The notes: generated by a model from the sequence alone, not told the origin. Counted from the first letter of the stretch, positions 33,528-42,595 are shown. The stretch is 53,090 bases of DNA from Thiofilum flexile DSM 14609 (GCF_000380185.1 NZ_KB904759.1:1-53090); one strand, 5' to 3'. A program made the numbers and translations.

Positions 33528-34896
33528 ACACCACCCGTGGATCAGCAAAGGTATAAAGAATATCGGCAATCAAATAGCCAATTAAAGTCAAAAAGCCACT
33601 GATTAAGGTAATCGACAAAACCATTTCTCGATCGCGATTTTTTACCGCCTCAATCGCTAATTGCCCCATGCCATTAATACTAAAAATATTCTCTACGATT
33701 AACGAGCCAGCTAATAGGCTAGGCAACAGCCCAGCAATAATGGTAATTAAGGGTAATAAGCTATTGCGAAACACATGTGTCCATAAGACTTCTTTTTGTC
33801 CCAAGCCCTTTGCTCTTGCGGTACGGGCATAGTCGGCGTGTAGATTTTCCAAAACGGAAGAACGGGTAATTTTAGCCAACCCTGCTCCTGCGCCATAGGT
33901 TAAACAAATCACTGGCAAGACTAAGTGCCAAGCTCGATCCATTAAGAACCCGCGCACAAATCCCTGATCTAGCATTTGATAAGCCAAAGCGCCTCCTACG
34001 ATTAAACCAAATAAGGCTAAGCCCATGGTTCGTAGCGGAGCATAATCAATCATGGCAATCCCCCCCACACACAGCGCTCCTAATAGGGGCATTAATACCC
34101 AGACTATAGTGGATTGCTGTCCATGATCTTGTGCCACCGCAACCCCAGCCACCAAACCAAATAAGGCCGCCACTGCCATGCGAATCTTGGTTTCAGGCCA
34201 ACGACTCAGCCAGATCATCAATAAAGTCCCTAGCATCATACCGCCAAAGAACTTCAAGGCATCTAAGGCTGACCCCCAGTGCGGCAGATAGGGCATATCC
34301 TGCGCGGCGCGGCTCCCTATGCCTGCGGTAGGAAACCATTGCCAATGCTGTACGCTAGCGAAAAAGCCTAAGAGCAACACCCCCGCTAACATTACCGGGA
34401 TAGACCACAGTGCCAGCATAATGACATTAGAACTCACATCAAACTTACTGCCACTTTCATTCGCCGCCTTCACCCCTAGCACAATGGCTCCGATATAAAT
34501 CAGGGGGATAGTAATAACATTTAGCAGTAAAGTGATAGGAATACGCTCTGCCAATACCTCTGAGACGGGGCGGTTATAAGTAAAGCTAGTACCTAAATCG
34601 GAGCCTTTAGTTAAAGAAAAGCCATCCACCTTATGCTGCTCATTCAGTGTAAACCCGATGGGTGACACATTATTGAGCCAACGCAAATACTGCACTGGGG
34701 CAGGATCGTCTAAACCATAACGTTTATTGTAATAATCTAGTAGTGCCTGTCTCTCGTTGGGCTTCATAGCTCCTTCTATGAGTGACTGTGGTGAAATACC
34801 GCCGGGTGAGGCTGCCATTACAGCAAACACCACCACAGTAATTCCCAATAGCGTCGGAATCATCAATAGAATACGACGCATTAAATAGGTCAGCAT
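33520..34896 (-). CDS. Oligopeptide ABC transporter permease (YejB type)
   Basis: This is a 458-residue permease of the DppB/OppB class. It begins MLTYLMRRILLMIPTLLGI with the usual first helix, and has RYGLDDPAPVQYLRWL and G-T-S-F-T-Y-N-R-P-V-S-E early. The C-terminal core includes DYARTARAKGLGQKEVLWTH (EAA loop) and the closing IADILYTFADPRVVYD. About 100 residues of additional membrane helices are inserted in the middle compared with E. coli YejB (364 residues). ATG 34896 is used because GGAGAG lies 9 bases upstream. The start lies 15 bases after the binding-protein gene. Confidence 0.94.
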   Translation of the reverse strand: MLTYLMRRILLMIPTLLGITVVVFAVMAASPGGISPQSLIEGAMKPNERQALLDYYNKRYGLDDPAPVQYLRWLNNVSPIGFTLNEQHKVDGFSLTKGSDLGTSFTYNRPVSEVLAERIPITLLLNVITIPLIYIGAIVLGVKAANESGSKFDVSSNVIMLALWSIPVMLAGVLLLGFFASVQHWQWFPTAGIGSRAAQDMPYLPHWGSALDALKFFGGMMLGTLLMIWLSRWPETKIRMAVAALFGLVAGVAVAQDHGQQSTIVWVLMPLLGALCVGGIAMIDYAPLRTMGLALFGLIVGGALAYQMLDQGFVRGFLMDRAWHLVLPVICLTYGAGAGLAKITRSSVLENLHADYARTARAKGLGQKEVLWTHVFRNSLLPLITIIAGLLPSLLAGSLIVENIFSINGMGQLAIEAVKNRDREMVLSITLISGFLTLIGYLIADILYTFADPRVVYD

Positions 34897-34911
34897 GCCC
34901 AACTCTCTCCC

Positions 34912-36795
34912 TTATTGGCTATAACGCTGCATCGGCTTAGGAACGTAAGTCTCTACCGGAATCGAACCTGCATTCAGACCTAGCTTGGTCATTTGCAGAT
35001 TTTGAATACGTTTGTCTATAAACAATAATGACTTGCGCCTAAATAAAAAGGTATAGGGTTGATCCTCATGTAAGATAGCCTCGGCCTCTTGCCATAGCGG
35101 TATACGTTTGGTCTCATCCACCGTTGCCCGCGCTTGATCAATCAACTTATCCAGTGCGGCACTTTGATAGTTAATAAAGTTATCGCCCCCTGTTTTGGTT
35201 TGTGAACCATGAAACATTTGATAAATATCGGTTTCAATGCCACTTGTCCACCCTAGGGTAATCGCCTCAAAGTTACGTTTATTTAGCGCCTCTTGCATCA
35301 CAGGCCACTCTTGAGGTGAGGGGATTAAACGCACGCCCGCTTTGGCATATAAATCCTTTAACAGTAAGACCATACGTTTAGTATCTTCATTGGAATCACT
35401 GTAAACAAGCTTAAACTCCAGTGGCTTACCATTTTTATCCAATACACCATCTTTATTGCTATCTTTAAACCCTGCTTCTTTTAATAGTACTTGAGCTTGA
35501 GTTAAGTTATAAGGCCAAGGATCAATGGTAGGATTATGTTGCTTACTGGTGGGGCTAAAAGGACTCACCGCTATTTCACCATAACCTAAAAACACATCCT
35601 TAATAATACGTTCTCGATCTGTGATCAAGGTCATGGCTTGGCGCACGCGCTTATCCGCAAATAGGGTCGGCTTACCATTAATGGATTCATTCCATGCAAT
35701 ATAGCTATAGCCTGCTACGGGTGGCATATATTCAAAATTTTGGCTCTTAGCCATAATTTGTGGGTCAGCCTTAAGCGTTTGATATTCCTTAGGCCGTGCG
35801 CCATAACTATCCACCTCACCATTGCGGAAGGTGGTCAAACGCGCACTATCATTTTTAATAATACGCCACATCAACCGATCATAATTCGGTGCTAAGCCCC
35901 AATAGCGCTCATTGCGTACTAACTCAACTGTACCCTTATCCGGTGACCATTGCGTATTATCCGGTAATTTATACGGCCCACTGCCGACTAAAATGGCTTT
36001 AGATTCATTAAATTCGAGCGGCTTTTTCAGATAAGGCTCATAAATATGCTTAGGCAGAATACTTAACCCACCTGCCAACGCAAATGCCTCAAAATAGGGT
36101 TCTTTAAATACAAATTCGACGGTGTATTTATCCAGTGCTTTGACGGTGGCGATTTTTTCCAAATAAGACCGATCTCGTGCTGCGGCAATATCCTCAGTCA
36201 TAATAAAAGCAAAGGTAAAGGCAACATCCTCTGCCGTGAGTGGTACACCATCAGAAAAATGTACATCATCACGCAGATTGAATGTGAATGTTAAACCATC
36301 AGGGCTAACCGTCCAGCTCTTGGCTATTAATCCCTGCCACTCTAAAGTGTCAGGATCACGATTAACTAGGCTCTCTAAAATATAGCTTTGAATCTCAGAT
36401 GCATAGGCATCACTCGAAACGAGGGGGGTTAGCGTTTTTAGCTCTTGCCCAAAGGCATCGACCTGCCAGTCTCCCTGAGCGTAATCTGGCTTCTGAGTTG
36501 CTGCCAAGGCGCGATGGAATGCTGGCGCTAATGAATCATTCTTATGCGACGGTGCTGTAGCCATGGTTGTATTAGAGGCCATGCCTGTCTGGGCTGGACT
36601 CGTCATAGGCACACTAGCGGCGGTACTGCGCCACGCTTTTAATTCTTTGGTTTGATTCGCCAAGGTGGTTTGAATCGTTTTCAATTCATCCCATTGACGA
36701 TCCACTTGGTACATGAGATTTATCAGTAAAGCGACTAAAGTGATTAAAATTAGGTATAAAATTAAGTCACTGGCTGTGAATCTTTTTTGCATCAT
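34912..36795 (-). CDS. Oligopeptide ABC transporter substrate-binding protein, membrane-anchored
   Basis: This is a protein of about 627 residues, SBP family 5. Instead of a cleavable signal peptide it has an uncleaved-looking N-terminal helix (LILYLILITLVALLINLMY) followed by a coiled-coil-like segment (DELKTIQTTLANQTKELKAW). A Thr/Ser/Met-rich linker follows. The binding-protein body begins near residue 120 with LTPLVSSDAYASEIQSYILE and has the family blocks VSPDGLTFTFNLRDDVHFSDG and GSGPYKL. ATG 36795 and ATG 36792 are both possible. It is the first gene of the four-gene transporter operon. The ligand is probably a peptide. Confidence 0.92.
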   Translation of the reverse strand: MMQKRFTASDLILYLILITLVALLINLMYQVDRQWDELKTIQTTLANQTKELKAWRSTAASVPMTSPAQTGMASNTTMATAPSHKNDSLAPAFHRALAATQKPDYAQGDWQVDAFGQELKTLTPLVSSDAYASEIQSYILESLVNRDPDTLEWQGLIAKSWTVSPDGLTFTFNLRDDVHFSDGVPLTAEDVAFTFAFIMTEDIAAARDRSYLEKIATVKALDKYTVEFVFKEPYFEAFALAGGLSILPKHIYEPYLKKPLEFNESKAILVGSGPYKLPDNTQWSPDKGTVELVRNERYWGLAPNYDRLMWRIIKNDSARLTTFRNGEVDSYGARPKEYQTLKADPQIMAKSQNFEYMPPVAGYSYIAWNESINGKPTLFADKRVRQAMTLITDRERIIKDVFLGYGEIAVSPFSPTSKQHNPTIDPWPYNLTQAQVLLKEAGFKDSNKDGVLDKNGKPLEFKLVYSDSNEDTKRMVLLLKDLYAKAGVRLIPSPQEWPVMQEALNKRNFEAITLGWTSGIETDIYQMFHGSQTKTGGDNFINYQSAALDKLIDQARATVDETKRIPLWQEAEAILHEDQPYTFLFRRKSLLFIDKRIQNLQMTKLGLNAGSIPVETYVPKPMQRYSQ

Positions 36796-36905
36796 TGTTC
36801 CACTCAACCGTAATTACTAGGGACTATAGAGCATTCTAGGTAGGTTTGGGTAGAGGATGAACAAATTAGAGGGGGAAAAAAGGGAAAGAAATTTGATGAA
36901 AAGGC

Positions 36906-36988
36906 GGACATCCTTGTCCTACTCATCCTTCACAAAACGTGAGCAAGGCTCACGGTAGATAAGTCATGATGAACCCCAAAAAGGTTCA
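36906..36988 (-). terminator. Three tandem hairpins downstream of the hsp20 genes
   Basis: Stems are GGACA/TGTCC (36906-36919, loop TCCT), a 7-bp CGTGAGC/GCTCACG (36938-36954, loop AAG), and TGAACC/GGTTCA (36970-36988). On the minus strand the first two are followed by TTTTGT and GCCTTTT runs and probably terminate the hsp20 transcript. They lie in the 260-base gap upstream of the peptide transporter operon, which otherwise shows no gene. Confidence 0.55.
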
Positions 36989-37055
36989 CCACTATTTAAC
37001 TTTTTTTGATTTTATGAGTGCCGCCCCAGCATAGGTAGCACTCTAGTAGTCAATA

Positions 37056-37460
37056 CTAGCCGACTTGTACTTGTATCTTACGCGGTTGAGCATGTTCGGC
37101 CTTAGGAATCGATACGGTCAGTACCCCATTTTTTTGCACTGCCTCGATTTTACTGGCATCCAGATCACGATTAAGCACAAATACGCGGCGATAACGGGTC
37201 ACGGCTGGCATTTCACTATAATTAAGTTTGAAATTATCCGGCAAATCTAAAGTAACTGTACCCTCTAAAACTAGGGAAGAATTTTCCACATTAACTTGGA
37301 TATTCTCTTTAGCAACCCCTGCCATTTCAGCTGTTAGGGTAAATCCGGTTTCATTTTCAATAATATTAACTAAAGGGGTCAGTATACGTTCTTGATTATT
37401 AGCTTTATTCATTGTTTTAACTCCATCATTAGCATTTTTTTGAACTACTTGAACACTCAT
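37056..37460 (-). CDS. Small heat shock protein, Hsp20 family (second copy)
   Basis: This is a 134-residue alpha-crystallin-domain chaperone. The core runs from about residue 28 (TPLVNIIENETGFTLTAEM) to the end, with the conserved A-x-x-x-N-G-V-L-T-V-x-I-P-K motif as VQKNGVLTVSIPKAE. A flexible N-terminal 25 residues precedes it, and the usual C-terminal I-x-I/V anchor appears as IQVQV. AGGAG lies 7 bases upstream of ATG 37460. It follows another hsp20 gene after 11 bases, and the pair is probably transcribed from one heat-shock promoter. Confidence 0.94.
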   Translation of the reverse strand: MSVQVVQKNANDGVKTMNKANNQERILTPLVNIIENETGFTLTAEMAGVAKENIQVNVENSSLVLEGTVTLDLPDNFKLNYSEMPAVTRYRRVFVLNRDLDASKIEAVQKNGVLTVSIPKAEHAQPRKIQVQVG

Positions 37461-37471
37461 TTTATTTCTCC

Positions 37472-37912
37472 TTATTGAATTTCAATGCGTTTCGGTAACG
37501 TTTCTTCTCGACGAGCGATAGAAATACGTAATACACCATCCTTATAAATAGCATTTACATGATTCACATCCACATCATCTGGTAACGATACCACTCGCTT
37601 GAACTTGCCAGAGAAGCGTTCTTGCGCGTAGACTGTAGCCCTTTCTTCATTACTAGGCGGAGTAATGACCCGCTCACCTTGTAGAGTTAGAACATTTTTA
37701 TCAATTTCTAATGCTAATTGCTTAGTATCCACATCGGGTATAAAAGCTAATACCTCGACTGAATTAGGCGTGCTCCCCAAGCTAATACGTGGAAAGGTAT
37801 TTTGTGTCACTTGGCGAATATTAGCGGCAGCGCCCCGGCTTTCTAATTGACGTTGCCATTGATCTAGATTTGAAAATAATTCATCTGCAAAATTTAATAA
37901 CGATCCGTACAT
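37472..37912 (-). CDS. Small heat shock protein, Hsp20 family (first copy)
   Basis: This is a 146-residue Hsp20 protein starting MYGSLLNFADELFSNLDQWQ at ATG 37912, which has GGAG 7 bases upstream. The alpha-crystallin domain shows VLAFIPDVDTKQLALEIDKN, LTLQGER, and the diagnostic AIYKDGVLRISIARREE near the end, with a final R-I-E-I-Q anchor. It differs substantially from the next gene product, so the pair may form mixed oligomers. A sigma-32-like promoter lies 45 bases upstream on this strand. Confidence 0.94.
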   Translation of the reverse strand: MYGSLLNFADELFSNLDQWQRQLESRGAAANIRQVTQNTFPRISLGSTPNSVEVLAFIPDVDTKQLALEIDKNVLTLQGERVITPPSNEERATVYAQERFSGKFKRVVSLPDDVDVNHVNAIYKDGVLRISIARREETLPKRIEIQ

Positions 37913-37956
37913 AGTTAAACTCCAATGAGTGTATCGGTTATATTGTCTTGAAACTA

Positions 37957-37984
37957 AGATAGGGACGACTTGATTCACTTCAAG
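37957..37984 (-). promoter_or_regulatory. Sigma-32-like promoter for the hsp20 pair
   Basis: On the minus strand CTTGAAG (37984-37978) and CCCTATCT (37964-37957) are separated by 13 bases. This is close to the RpoH consensus CTTGAAA-N(11-16)-CCCCATnT. The expected start point lies about 40 bases before the hsp20 ATG. Confidence 0.8.
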
Positions 37985-38028
37985 CTTTTTTGTAAAAAAT
38001 TTTCTACTTTTTTTATTTTTAGACCATA

Positions 38029-38056
38029 CTTGAAAACGTAATACTTATCCCCATAC
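38029..38056 (+). promoter_or_regulatory. Sigma-32 promoter for cbpA
   Basis: CTTGAAA (38029-38035) and CCCCATAC (38049-38056) are separated by 13 bases, a near-perfect match to the RpoH consensus. It is followed 45 bases later by the GTG start of cbpA. Confidence 0.88.
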
Positions 38057-38101
38057 AGATCAGGAGTTAGCCCACTTTCGTTGGGTAAAGGAGATTATTC
38101 G

Positions 38102-39067
38102 GTGGAATACAAAGACTATTACAAAATCTTAGGCGTGGAGCGAAGTGCTAGCGAGGATGATATTAAAAAGGCCTATCGCAAATTAGCCCGTAAATATCAC
38201 CCTGATGTCAGCAAAGAGCCCGATGCGGAAGCTCGCTTTAAAGAAGTCGGCGAGGCTTATGAAGTACTAAAAGATGCTGAGAAGCGTTCAACTTATGATC
38301 AATTAGGCGCTAATTGGAAAAATGGGCAAGATTTCCGCCCACCACCCGATTGGGGTGGATTTGGATCACGCGGTGGTGCCGGTGCAGGTGGTGGCTTCTA
38401 TACGGGCGGCAGTGCGGGGGGTGCTGATTTCAGTGACTTCTTTGAAAGCCTATTTGGTGGAGGTGGTTTTAGAGGTGGCAATACTGGCGGATTTGGCGGT
38501 GGCTTTGGTGGCAATGCTCAACCTAGTAAAGGTGATGATCAAACCGTCAAGTTAGCGATTGATCTTGAGGATAGCCTCAATGGTGCCAAGAAAAGCATCA
38601 GTCTACGCACCGGAAACGAAGCGCCACGCACCTTAACCGTCAATATTCCGCAAGGCGTTAAAGCAGGGCAAAAAATCCGCCTTTCTGGTCAAGGTGCTCC
38701 CGGACGTGCGGGCAATGGGGATTTATTTTTAGAAATTGAGTTTAACCCACATGCGCTATATCAAATTAATGAACGTGATTTAACCTTAAAATTACCTATT
38801 ACACCGTGGGAGGCTGCCTTAGGTGCAACCGTACCTGTACCTTTACCACAAGGCGGCAGTGTAGAAATGAAAATCCCCGCTAATTCACACTCCGGTAAAA
38901 AGCTGCGTTTAAGAGGTAAGGGACTAGCAGGAAAAACCGAAACGGGTGATTTATATATTGTACTCGATATTGCCCTACCCCCAGCCGATACAGAAAGAGC
39001 TAAAGAAATTTATGAGCTAATGGCAAAAGACTTACCTTTTAATCCAAGAGCTGGATTAGGGGTTTAA
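38102..39067 (+). CDS. cbpA: DnaJ-family co-chaperone CbpA
   Basis: This is a 321-residue class B J-protein. The J domain has the HPD motif in [10 protein letters not shown] (about residues 31-40). A Gly/Phe-rich region ([19 protein letters not shown]) follows, then two C-terminal beta domains ([20 protein letters not shown]). There is no zinc finger, separating it from DnaJ. GTG at 38102 is preferred because AGGAG lies 8 bases upstream and the protein then begins [12 protein letters not shown], as in CbpA. The gene is divergent from two hsp20 genes and under an RpoH-type promoter, so holdase and DnaK-recruiting functions are co-induced. No cbpM neighbour is present. Confidence 0.95.
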   Translation: MEYKDYYKILGVERSASEDDIKKAYRKLARKYHPDVSKEPDAEARFKEVGEAYEVLKDAEKRSTYDQLGANWKNGQDFRPPPDWGGFGSRGGAGAGGGFYTGGSAGGADFSDFFESLFGGGGFRGGNTGGFGGGFGGNAQPSKGDDQTVKLAIDLEDSLNGAKKSISLRTGNEAPRTLTVNIPQGVKAGQKIRLSGQGAPGRAGNGDLFLEIEFNPHALYQINERDLTLKLPITPWEAALGATVPVPLPQGGSVEMKIPANSHSGKKLRLRGKGLAGKTETGDLYIVLDIALPPADTERAKEIYELMAKDLPFNPRAGLGV

Positions 39068-39077
39068 CTGAAATGCA

Positions 39078-39100
39078 AGAAGGGTAATAGTTACCCTTCT
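39078..39100 (+). terminator. Hairpin after cbpA
   Basis: A perfect 10-bp stem (AGAAGGGTAA with TTACCCTTCT, loop TAG) starts 11 bases after the cbpA stop. It lacks a T tract on either strand, so it may be a 3'-end stabiliser or a weak terminator. Confidence 0.55.
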
Positions 39101-39159
39101 CAATAAAGCCTTACTAGTTAGACATGTTCTGAGAACTTTATAGACTCTACTTATCACTA

Positions 39160-40209
39160 TTAACTTGATTTGCTTTTAGTAGTACTTTTTTTACTGCTTG
39201 AAGTACTCGCTTTCTTAGTCGATTTACTCGTACTTTTACGCCCCCTAAACCACCAATAAAACACCGCTACCATTAATACTATTGGAAAAGGTAATGTTTT
39301 CTCATGCTCACCTACCCATTGATAAAGCTTATCAAACCAATCACCTTGTCCTAACTTATTATCCGGTAAGGTATTTTGCTCTGACTGAGTTGAACTATTG
39401 GTTTCACGCTGTAAATGCTTATAGTTGCTAATATAGGGATTATCATTACCCTGTATGTTTGCAATGCGAGTATTACGTTTCTTTTCCCATTCATCGACTG
39501 GGTCAAGATTATTCCATGCCATCATTAGATTTTCATCGGCACGGCTCAGCTTAAAACCATAGCGTTCGCTCATATATAAATAAGCACGGGCTATATCACC
39601 AAAACGTTTATCATCTGGCTCAAATAATTTAGCACTAAAATCAATTTCAGCATTTGGCTTGCCATAAGGACGGGATTCTCCCGTAATCATGCCATAGGCA
39701 AAATTACTTCTATCTCCATTAATCTCACCAATGGCAGGCACTAGATTATGCATATCCGCCTCCATTTGGCGGAATTTAGCATTAGTATTGCGGCAATTTA
39801 ACCGCCCCCCATTTTGCCAGCATTGTAATTGATGCCCAAAAGTCCAGGCTGGAACGATATGCTCCCATTCAATGCGTTTGGCGCGTTCGGGATTTTTGCG
39901 CGGGGTAAAACCACAACTACTCCAAACCGGAACTAATAGCTTTTCTTTAATTTGATACTGACAGCCCCCATAAAAATCGATGAAGTAATCGCTATACACT
40001 TGTTTAGCTAAGGCATATTTAGATTTAGCAAACGAATACGTCTCGCCTTTAATACCTTGCTGAGAGGGATAGTCAAGGGTAGCCACATTTTCATCGGGCA
40101 AATCGCCGGGTAAATAGTCAGCCCTAATAGTTGAGCTGACTAATAAGAGACCCAAAACGCATAAGCTATTCGCCCCACTGCTCTTTAAATTGTTCCAATT
40201 GACGTCGTT
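39160..40209 (-). CDS. EndA-type endonuclease I with C-terminal membrane anchor and Lys/Ser tail
   Basis: This is a 349-residue protein from ATG 40209. A hydrophobic N-terminal signal ([17 protein letters not shown]) precedes the mature domain. Endonuclease I hallmarks are the catalytic block [14 protein letters not shown] and the [15 protein letters not shown] segment. The catalytic domain ends near residue 245. After a polar linker comes a transmembrane helix ([12 protein letters not shown]) and a 25-residue tail of Lys, Ser and Thr. Classical EndA lacks the last two parts. The start overlaps the hslR gene by 44 bases, and the signal's basic end is weak, so the exact start is uncertain. Confidence 0.82.
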   Translation of the reverse strand, partial: NDVNWNNLKSSGANSLCVLGLLLVSSTIRADYLPGDLPDENVATLDYPSQQGIKGETYSFAKSKYALAKQVYSDYFIDFYGGCQYQIKEKLLVPVWSSCGFTPRKNPERAKRIEWEHIVPAWTFGHQLQCWQNGGRLNCRNTNAKFRQMEADMHNLVPAIGEINGDRSNFAYGMITGESRPYGKPNAEIDFSAKLFEPDDKRFGDIARAYLYMSERYGFKLSRADENLMMAWNNLDPVDEWEKKRNTRIANIQGNDNPYISNYKHLQRETNSSTQSEQNTLPDNKLGQGDWFDKLYQWVGEHEKTLPFPIVLMVAVFYWWFRGRKSTSKSTKKASTSSSKKSTTKSKSS

Positions 40210-40588
40210 CATGTTTATCCGGTTTATGTTTAGGCATAATGACACCATGCAAACGGCGCATTTCTTGTTGCTCTTCACGGGCGGCTTTTTGATGCTCATC
40301 TTCTTGATACAACAATACCGCCTCTTTAGCGGGACGGCGTTGTTCATTTAAGCCCAACACGGTTACTAGCCAAGTATCCATGTCGCGGGTGATTTTTAAT
40401 TGATCACCCATGTGTACCGAGCGGGAGGGTTTAACGCGCTCATCATTGACATGAACTTTCCCACCACTAATCGCTTCGGTAGCCAGCGCTCGTGTTTTAA
40501 AAAAACGTGCTGCCCATAGCCATTTATCTAAGCGTTGTTCAGTGATTGGCTCAGAAGGAGTGGCCACTCCACTACGTGCTCTTCCCAT
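40166..40588 (-). CDS. hslR: Heat shock protein 15 (S4-domain RNA-binding protein)
   Basis: This is a 140-residue protein of the Hsp15 family. The S4 domain reads [37 protein letters not shown] (residues about 19-55, cited in part), followed by a basic/acidic C-terminal helix rich in K, R, E and Q. Hsp15 binds stalled 50S subunits carrying nascent chains and recycles them. The ATG at 40588 overlaps the ycgN gene by 61 bases; a GTG about 20 bases downstream is an alternative. It follows ycgN on the same strand. Confidence 0.9.
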   Translation of the reverse strand: MGRARSGVATPSEPITEQRLDKWLWAARFFKTRALATEAISGGKVHVNDERVKPSRSVHMGDQLKITRDMDTWLVTVLGLNEQRRPAKEAVLLYQEDEHQKAAREEQQEMRRLHGVIMPKHKPDKHERRQLEQFKEQWGE

Positions 40589-41004
40589 TCGTCCTCTTTT
40601 ACGCGTGCGGCGTAGACAAAGCGCCCTTTAATGGATTCACCCGCCTCGTGAATACTATTAGGGTCGCCAGTAATTAAATGATGCCAAGGCGGCAAAGGAT
40701 GCCCTTCTTGCAAGAGTCGATACGAACAACTCGGCGGCATCCAATATAAAGCCTCTAAATTATCGGGGGTGAGTTTTAAGCAATCCGGTACTCTGACCTC
40801 ACGCTGGGTATAATCGCTACAGCGGCAGGTCTCGCACTCCAATAGGTCACAGGCCACATCAGTATAATAAACCGTACCATCGTCTTCATCTTCCAGCTTA
40901 ATTAGACAGCACTTAGCACACTGATCACAAAGGCTTTCCCATTGCTCACGATTCATATCGGAGAGCGGTATAGCCTCCCACCAAGGCAGATTTGATTCAC
41001 TCAT
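40528..41004 (-). CDS. ycgN: YcgN family cysteine cluster protein (UPF0260)
   Basis: This is a 158-residue protein with the C-x-x-C-x-x-x-C-C cluster of UPF0260 in [15 protein letters not shown] near residue 27. Further cysteines follow in [16 protein letters not shown]. The [14 protein letters not shown] block near residue 105 is also conserved. Such clusters may bind zinc or an iron-sulfur centre; the function is not established. It overlaps the upstream hypothetical gene by 8 bases and the downstream hslR by 61, indicating a tightly coupled operon. Confidence 0.92.
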   Translation of the reverse strand: MSESNLPWWEAIPLSDMNREQWESLCDQCAKCCLIKLEDEDDGTVYYTDVACDLLECETCRCSDYTQREVRVPDCLKLTPDNLEALYWMPPSCSYRLLQEGHPLPPWHHLITGDPNSIHEAGESIKGRFVYAARVKEDEWEEHVVEWPLLLSQSLNNA

Positions 41005-41677
41005 GTGTATTTGGACTCGTTTTCATAGTAGTTAGACGCTGCTCTAAAGCAGGATAGTCTGCGGTCGTGCTGTAATAAAATACTTCTGACCCCTGATTAT
41101 CTTGCATAATAATCAAATTTTTAGCGGGATACAGCCACCAAGTGACACGCTCATCCGCTTTAACCGTATTCATAGGGGTGCCAAAATGGGTTTGAATTTG
41201 CTCACTGGAGTAATCCACCACCGGAATATAGACCAAATACTTGATCAGAAAACTATTAGCCTCTAGCACATTTTTTTCAGCTAACTCATAACGCCAAGTC
41301 CCTGTAGGCTGTGGTTTGCGCTCGGTATGTGCCTCGACAAAACGCTCAATCGTCGCCTTATCAGCTTGTAATTCGCCCACAATTTTAGCCTCAAACACGC
41401 CCAAGCGTTTCTTACCGTAATAGCCCTCTAAAGTACGTTCACCTGTAGGCGTTTCAAATACCGCTACCTCCGGCACACTACGCAATTGTTCCGCTAATTG
41501 GCGCAAAGTAACCTTGCCCACCGACACGCCAAATACCTGCGTTATACCCTCTGGCGATATTTGTATTTGCCACGGTAAATCCTCTACTGTGATCGTAGTG
41601 GTTCTAGGAGTAAAAACTCCCCAAGCTACTAGACCCGCTATTACTATAGCCACTAGCAGCCCTATATTCCTTTTCAT
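40997..41677 (-). CDS. Membrane-anchored hypothetical protein
   Basis: This is a 226-residue protein with one N-terminal transmembrane anchor (IGLLVAIVIAGLVAWGVF). A periplasmic domain of about 200 residues follows, with mixed alpha/beta character. I do not recognise its family. Recurrent features are GVSVGKVTLRQLAEQL, a R-T-L-E-G-Y-Y-G-K-K-R-L-G strand, and a C-terminal YSSEQIQTHFGTPMNTVKADERVTWW-type segment (cited in part) that looks like a BamE-like or SmpA-like fold turn. It heads the operon with ycgN, hslR and the EndA-type gene, 12 bases after the CysB-like regulator gene. Confidence 0.6.
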   Translation of the reverse strand: MKRNIGLLVAIVIAGLVAWGVFTPRTTTITVEDLPWQIQISPEGITQVFGVSVGKVTLRQLAEQLRSVPEVAVFETPTGERTLEGYYGKKRLGVFEAKIVGELQADKATIERFVEAHTERKPQPTGTWRYELAEKNVLEANSFLIKYLVYIPVVDYSSEQIQTHFGTPMNTVKADERVTWWLYPAKNLIIMQDNQGSEVFYYSTTADYPALEQRLTTMKTSPNTHE

Positions 41678-41689
41678 TGCTTCATCCTA

Positions 41690-42595
41690 TTACACATAAT
41701 CTTCCTCACTCGCACCATATTCCGTCAATAATTCAACCAGCTCCGATACATAGCGCTTTAAATACTTATTTTTGAGCCATGCCACGCGTGTGGTGGAAAC
41801 GGGCAATAAATGGGCTAAATCACGTAGGGTTAAATCATCATCATGAATATGCGAATAGGCCATTTTAGCAATAATACCCGCCCCAAACCCTAAGCGCACA
41901 TAGCTCAAAATGACATCGGTATCGGTCGCGGCAAAGCTTACATCTAGCTCATAACCTTGATCACGAAACGTTTGTTGAATTTTGCCGCGTCCGGTAAAGC
42001 CAAAGACGTAGGTTAGAATGGGATACTGAGCAATGCGCTCTAGCGTCAAAACCCCTTCTTCTAATGGATGCCCCGCCGCAACGACTAAACCATGATTCCA
42101 ATCATAACATTTTTCACTAGCTAAGCCGGGAGCAGTCGCTAACTCCTCGGTACACACCGCAATATCTGCCACCCCATCGCGTAGCATTTGCACGAGCTGT
42201 GCGGGATTACCTTGTAATAGGTGAATAGTGACCTTGGGGTAACGCTGGCGAAATTCGAGCAGCACTTCGGGTAAAAAATACTTGGCCTGCGTGTGAGTAG
42301 TCGCAATCCGAATTTCACCACTAGTAGTCATGCGAAAATCATCTGCAATCGCGCGAATATTTTCCATGGTCTGATCAATAGTATCGATTTGCTGTACTAT
42401 TGCTTGGCATAAAGGTGTTGCTCCTACTAAGCGCTTACCCTTACGCTCAAACAGAGGCATACCCAGCTCATCTTCCAATAAGGCTAATTGCCGACTCACC
42501 GCCGATTGCACTACAAAATGTTGGTCTGCGGCACGAGAGACACTGAGTCCGTTGTAATACAGTGTCTTGAGTAGTTGCAGTTGAAAAAGTTTCAT
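41690..42595 (-). CDS. LysR-family regulator, CysB-like
   Basis: This is a 301-residue LysR-type regulator of the CysB/Cbl branch. The N-terminal helix-turn-helix (residues about 18-65, SAVSRQLALLEDELGMPLFERKG) is followed by an effector-binding domain. That domain contains IATTHTQAKYFLPEVL, LTYVFGFTGRGKIQQTF and FAATDTDVILSYVRLGFGAGII, all CysB signatures that form the N-acetylserine/sulfate pocket. In CysB these control sulfate and thiosulfate assimilation genes. The gene is preceded by a perfect palindrome 12 bases before the ATG and is probably autoregulated. It may also control the divergent small ORF and DUF2892 gene. Confidence 0.9.
   Translation of the reverse strand: MKLFQLQLLKTLYYNGLSVSRAADQHFVVQSAVSRQLALLEDELGMPLFERKGKRLVGATPLCQAIVQQIDTIDQTMENIRAIADDFRMTTSGEIRIATTHTQAKYFLPEVLLEFRQRYPKVTIHLLQGNPAQLVQMLRDGVADIAVCTEELATAPGLASEKCYDWNHGLVVAAGHPLEEGVLTLERIAQYPILTYVFGFTGRGKIQQTFRDQGYELDVSFAATDTDVILSYVRLGFGAGIIAKMAYSHIHDDDLTLRDLAHLLPVSTTRVAWLKNKYLKRYVSELVELLTEYGASEEDYV

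Noticed and set aside
38081-38101. TTG start for cbpA
   Set aside because: The GTG at 38102 has a strong AGGAG at correct spacing and gives the standard CbpA N-terminus.
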